Assembly: GCF_017873715.1 (NCBI RefSeq) | Contig: NZ_JAGGKM010000006.1 | Span: forward strand, 1 to 64,000 | Source of the DNA: Cytobacillus luteolus | Lineage (GTDB): Bacteria; Bacillota; Bacilli; Bacillales; Bacillaceae_L | Reading direction: 5' to 3' | DNA length: 64,000 bases | Shown: one piece after another, positions 61,523-64,000 of the stretch | How the letters are laid out: each line of letters starts with the position of its first letter | How positions within the stretch are numbered: position 1 is the first letter of the stretch | Position numbers and translations under genes: made by a program | The notes under the pieces: model-generated | The model's input: only the letters and a program-made list of their open reading frames with translations | The model's database searches: none | What the model was told of the DNA's origin: nothing

Positions 61523-61635
61523 GAAAATTCCCCTTTCATTTACAAAAATCAAATATATTTCGAGTATCGAAACTATTTTAAGTATAAATGAAAATCCGAA
61601 TGAATTAAACCCCTTCGTCAAAAAACAAGCAACAT

Positions 61636-62289
61636 TCAGATAACTAAATCTACTATCTCTATAAGATCATTAACAATATAATCAGCTTCTACCATCGACC
61701 ATTGGGCATCTCTTTTCCAGACACCTACCATCCCCATCTGCATGGATGCCTTCACATCATTTTCAGGATGATCCCCAATAAACATCGCCTCACTAGCTGA
61801 CAGATTTAGCCTGTGTAATGCTTTTTCAAAAATCCGTTTATCAGGTTTTTTCAGACCCTCCCATTCAGACACAAGGATGATATCAAAGTACTCTTCAATA
61901 CCAAGTGCCTTGATATTATCCATCTGGAATTTCCCTTGCCCGTTTGTGATAATCCCTAACTTTAGTGACTTTCCCTTTAATTCATCTAACATCCGTATAA
62001 GATTGGGAAACGGTACACAACTATGCTTAAATTCTTCTATATAATCCTTCAATAAATCTTCCCAGTGAAACTTCGTTATTTTATACTCTTTCACTATCTG
62101 CTGATATACGGTGTCCTTCCACACATATCCTCTTGCATCTAATTCTATAAATCTAGCTATGTATTCTTCCTTAGGTATATGTCCAACACTATCCACTAAA
62201 CGTTCATACTGATTTTGAATAAACTGGGCTACAGAAGCATCCCGATTTAATAATGTACCGTCTAAGTCAAAAAGAACCGCTTTTATCAC
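61636..62289 (-). CDS. HAD family hydrolase
   Basis: A soluble 217-residue HAD phosphatase of subfamily IA (YjjG/YsaA-like). The nucleophile motif LFDLDGTL near the N-terminus, ITNGQ (motif II), KKPDKRIFEKAL (motif III Lys) and FIGDHPENDVKAS (motif IV) are complete, with a helical cap between. Start is uncertain: GTG 62289 has AGGGTG eight bases upstream, while GTG 62298 would add three residues. Substrate unknown. Confidence 0.87.
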   Translation of the reverse strand: MIKAVLFDLDGTLLNRDASVAQFIQNQYERLVDSVGHIPKEEYIARFIELDARGYVWKDTVYQQIVKEYKITKFHWEDLLKDYIEEFKHSCVPFPNLIRMLDELKGKSLKLGIITNGQGKFQMDNIKALGIEEYFDIILVSEWEGLKKPDKRIFEKALHRLNLSASEAMFIGDHPENDVKASMQMGMVGVWKRDAQWSMVEADYIVNDLIEIVDLVI

Positions 62290-62420
62290 TCTAATCACAC
62301 CCTATCCCTGAAAGGTATATGGAACATTGAATTTAACTGTAATTTCAATACCTATAAACCACACAAACAATTATGACACAAATTGGCCATACTTTTTTTA
62401 AAAAAACTTTGAGAATTCTA

Positions 62421-62450
62421 TTGACTTTGATAATCGTTATCAACTATTAT
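62421..62450 (+). promoter_or_regulatory. Iron importer promoter with embedded Fur box
   Basis: TTGACT (62421-62426) and TATTAT (62445-62450) with an 18-bp spacer. The spacer contains TGATAATCGTTATCA (62428-62442), one mismatch from the Fur 7-1-7 consensus TGATAATNATTATCA. Fur bound there would block RNA polymerase. Confidence 0.8.
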
Positions 62451-62464
62451 AAGTATTGTGATAT

Positions 62465-62479
62465 TGAGATTCATTATCA
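62465..62479 (+). promoter_or_regulatory. Second, weaker Fur box
   Basis: TGAGATTCATTATCA has two mismatches to the Fur 7-1-7 consensus and lies at about +8 to +22 of the predicted transcript, a common place for a second Fur site. Confidence 0.5.
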
Positions 62480-62507
62480 AATAATAAAAAGTAGGGGTGT
62501 ATACATA

Positions 62508-63620
62508 ATGAAAAAGACAACATTATTTTGGGCTTTTGCACTTATTCTGCTCATTAGCTTAATGGCAGGTTGCTCGAGTTCAGAGGAAACAGCAAAGAAA
62601 GAAGAAGAAAAAGTACAAACAGAAACTAAGGAAAACACTGCTGCAACTGAAGAAAAGAAGGAAGATTCAGGTGTAGTAAATTTATATACAGCTCGTCACT
62701 ATGATACGGATGATGCAATTTATGCAGCATTCACTGAGCAAACTGGTATTAAAGTAAATGTAATCAAAGGTGAAGGCGATGAATTAATGGAACGTCTTTC
62801 ACGTGAAGGTGAAGCAACTGAAGGTGATGTGTTCATTACAGTTGACGCGGGTAACCTACACAGAGCAAAAGAAAAAGAATTATTCCAACCAATCGTGAGC
62901 GAAACAGTTAATGGTAATATCCCTGAAAATCTTCGCGATGCAGATAACCAATGGGTAGCTTTAACACAACGTGCTCGTGTTATCGTATATGCTAAAGACC
63001 GTGTAAACCCTAGCGATCTATCTACTTATGAAGCATTAACAGGTGAAAATTGGAAGGGTAAAATCCTTATCCGTTCTTCTGAAAATATTTACAACCAATC
63101 ATTACTAGCTTCTTTCATCGAGTTAAATGGTGAAGAAAAAGCAAAAGAATGGGCTGCAGGAATTGTAGCAAACATGGCTCGTGAGCCAAAAGGTGGAGAC
63201 ACTGATCAAATTAAAGCAGTAGTTGCTGGCGAAGGTGATATCGCTATCTCTAATACTTATTATGTTGGTAGATTAATAAACTCTACAAACCCAGAAGATG
63301 TAAAAGTTGCTGAACAAGTTGGCGTATTCTTCCCTGATCAAGATGGAAATGGAACTCACGTAAACGTAAGTGGTATTGGGTTACTAAAACATGCTAAAAA
63401 TACAGAGAATGCAATTAAATTCATTGAATTTATGACAAGCCAAGAAGCTCAAGGTCAGTTTGCTGAAGGAAACAATGAATATCCTGCAAACACTGCTGTT
63501 GAAGCTTCTGAAACATTAAAATCTTGGGGCGAGTTTAAGGCACAAGACATTAACATGACGATTCTTGGTGAAAAGAATACGGATGCAGTTAAGCTTTATA
63601 ATGAAGTGGGCTGGAAGTAA
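62508..63620 (+). CDS. Ferric iron ABC transporter substrate-binding lipoprotein
   Basis: A 370-residue lipoprotein (lipobox MAGC, Cys22) with a Glu/Lys/Thr-rich linker and a family 1 type ferric-binding fold (about 58-370). It resembles FutA/FbpA: VVNLYTARHYDTDDAIYAAF at the start of the mature domain, TQRARVIVYAKDRV, and the iron-binding tyrosine pair in SNTYYVGRL. It delivers ferric iron to the permease encoded next. Start ATG 62508 follows TAGGGGTG; the frame extends upstream through the Fur-controlled promoter and is not coding there. Confidence 0.92.
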   Translation: MKKTTLFWAFALILLISLMAGCSSSEETAKKEEEKVQTETKENTAATEEKKEDSGVVNLYTARHYDTDDAIYAAFTEQTGIKVNVIKGEGDELMERLSREGEATEGDVFITVDAGNLHRAKEKELFQPIVSETVNGNIPENLRDADNQWVALTQRARVIVYAKDRVNPSDLSTYEALTGENWKGKILIRSSENIYNQSLLASFIELNGEEKAKEWAAGIVANMAREPKGGDTDQIKAVVAGEGDIAISNTYYVGRLINSTNPEDVKVAEQVGVFFPDQDGNGTHVNVSGIGLLKHAKNTENAIKFIEFMTSQEAQGQFAEGNNEYPANTAVEASETLKSWGEFKAQDINMTILGEKNTDAVKLYNEVGWK

Positions 63621-63640
63621 TCTTTGAAGCTATATGAAAA

Positions 63641-63667
63641 TGCCGTATCATAATATATGATACGGCA
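63641..63667 (+). terminator. Hairpin between binding protein and permease genes
   Basis: TGCCGTATCA / TGATACGGCA, a perfect 10-bp stem with a 7-base loop, but followed by ATTCGTCTTTTCC rather than a T-run. It may attenuate or stabilise the abundant binding-protein mRNA. Confidence 0.6.
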
Positions 63668-63779
63668 ATTCGTCTTTTCCTTGTCATTCCCCCTAAAACT
63701 ATAGATTTTTTCGTTAAATTCATGTAAACTCAAAGTCGAAATTTCTTATAACTCAACATTTTTAAAGGATGTGCAAACC

Positions 63780-64000
63780 TTGAAACTGCTACTTCGCAAC
63801 CTAAAAGTACAATACAATAATTGGGCAGTTTTAAGCCTACTCTTTATCGCCATTCTCCTTTTACCTACTCTCACCATAGGTGTAAGGTTTTTTAAAAAAC
63901 CAAATGAAAATTGGTATCATATTCAAGAGTTTCTTTTAGCTGAATATATCTCTAATACTCTTATTCTAATATTCTTTACCGGTATCTTCTCTGTATTAAT
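63780..64000 (+). CDS. Ferric iron ABC transporter permease, N-terminal part (cut by window edge)
   Basis: The first 73 codons of a permease that runs off the right edge. It starts at TTG 63780, ten bases after AAAGGA, and encodes MKLLLRNLKVQYNNW followed by a membrane helix (VLSLLFIAILLLPTLTIGV) and the start of a second (SNTLILIFFTGIFSVL). This is the pattern of FutB/FbpB-type double-domain iron permeases, and the position after a ferric-binding protein supports it. Confidence 0.82.
   Translation, partial: MKLLLRNLKVQYNNWAVLSLLFIAILLLPTLTIGVRFFKKPNENWYHIQEFLLAEYISNTLILIFFTGIFSVL

Overview
The window is low-GC Firmicute DNA, very probably from a spore-forming member of the Bacillaceae. Strong AGGAGG-type ribosome sites, frequent TTG/GTG starts, gamma-type SASP (sspE), sspK and other spore genes all point there. 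The gene order from the left edge to about 31.7 kb closely follows the Bacillus subtilis yfhD-to-ygxA/rrn region: 16S rRNA leader, ygxA, ygzB, perR, bcp, hemL/gsaB, ygaE, ygaD, ygaC, ygaB, sspE, fabL, yfhS, mutY, yfhP, yfhJ, sspK, yfhH, recX, yfhF, yfhE and yfhD. Into this backbone are inserted a PduO-type cobalamin adenosyltransferase, a small potassium channel, a stand-alone glutamate synthase large subunit, a complete peptide ABC transporter, and an amidohydrolase/acetyltransferase pair.

Region by region: 0-5.5 kb holds the start of an rRNA operon (minus strand, cut by the edge), the PerR regulator with its own Per box, a thiol peroxidase and a heme-synthesis gene. 5.5-12 kb holds gltB behind a long structured leader, a 52-bp tandem repeat array and ygaE. 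12-18 kb is a peptide importer whose binding protein is divergent from its permease/ATPase operon. 18-31.7 kb is the conserved yfh/yga block. 31.7-41 kb is an AT-rich accessory region: two DUF3231 paralogues on opposite strands, several small membrane proteins, a recurring TGCACAGTA-type motif, a probable small RNA gene, a second 52-bp array and a cluster of DnaA boxes. 41-45 kb has an amidase, a DUF4397 protein and a DUF2254 membrane protein. 45-53.3 kb carries two terminal oxidases back to back: an aa3-type quinol oxidase (qoxABCD) and a ba3-type cytochrome c oxidase (subunits I, II, IIa) with a Sco copper chaperone. 53.3-64 kb has a glutaminase, a glutathione peroxidase/OhrR-like regulator pair with a perfect operator, alcohol and aldehyde dehydrogenases, a nuclease, oligoendopeptidase F, a HAD phosphatase and the start of a Fur-controlled ferric iron importer cut by the right edge.

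Themes: peroxide and redox control (PerR, Bcp, Gpx/OhrR-like), respiration under changing oxygen (two oxidases, Rex-like sites), sporulation genes, and metal uptake. The intergenic space is rich in repeats: two 52-bp arrays sharing a core, at least seven full or half copies of a GGGGTCAGGCCCC palindrome, two long palindromic Bacillus-type repeats, and the TGCACAGTA family. Candidates for undescribed regulatory biology are a structured leader before the acetyltransferase at 30.66 kb, a roughly 113-nt RNA with two CCTCC loops at 37.2 kb, and the DnaA-box cluster at 40.7-40.85 kb. No tRNA genes, CRISPR arrays, intact transposase genes or prophage modules were seen.
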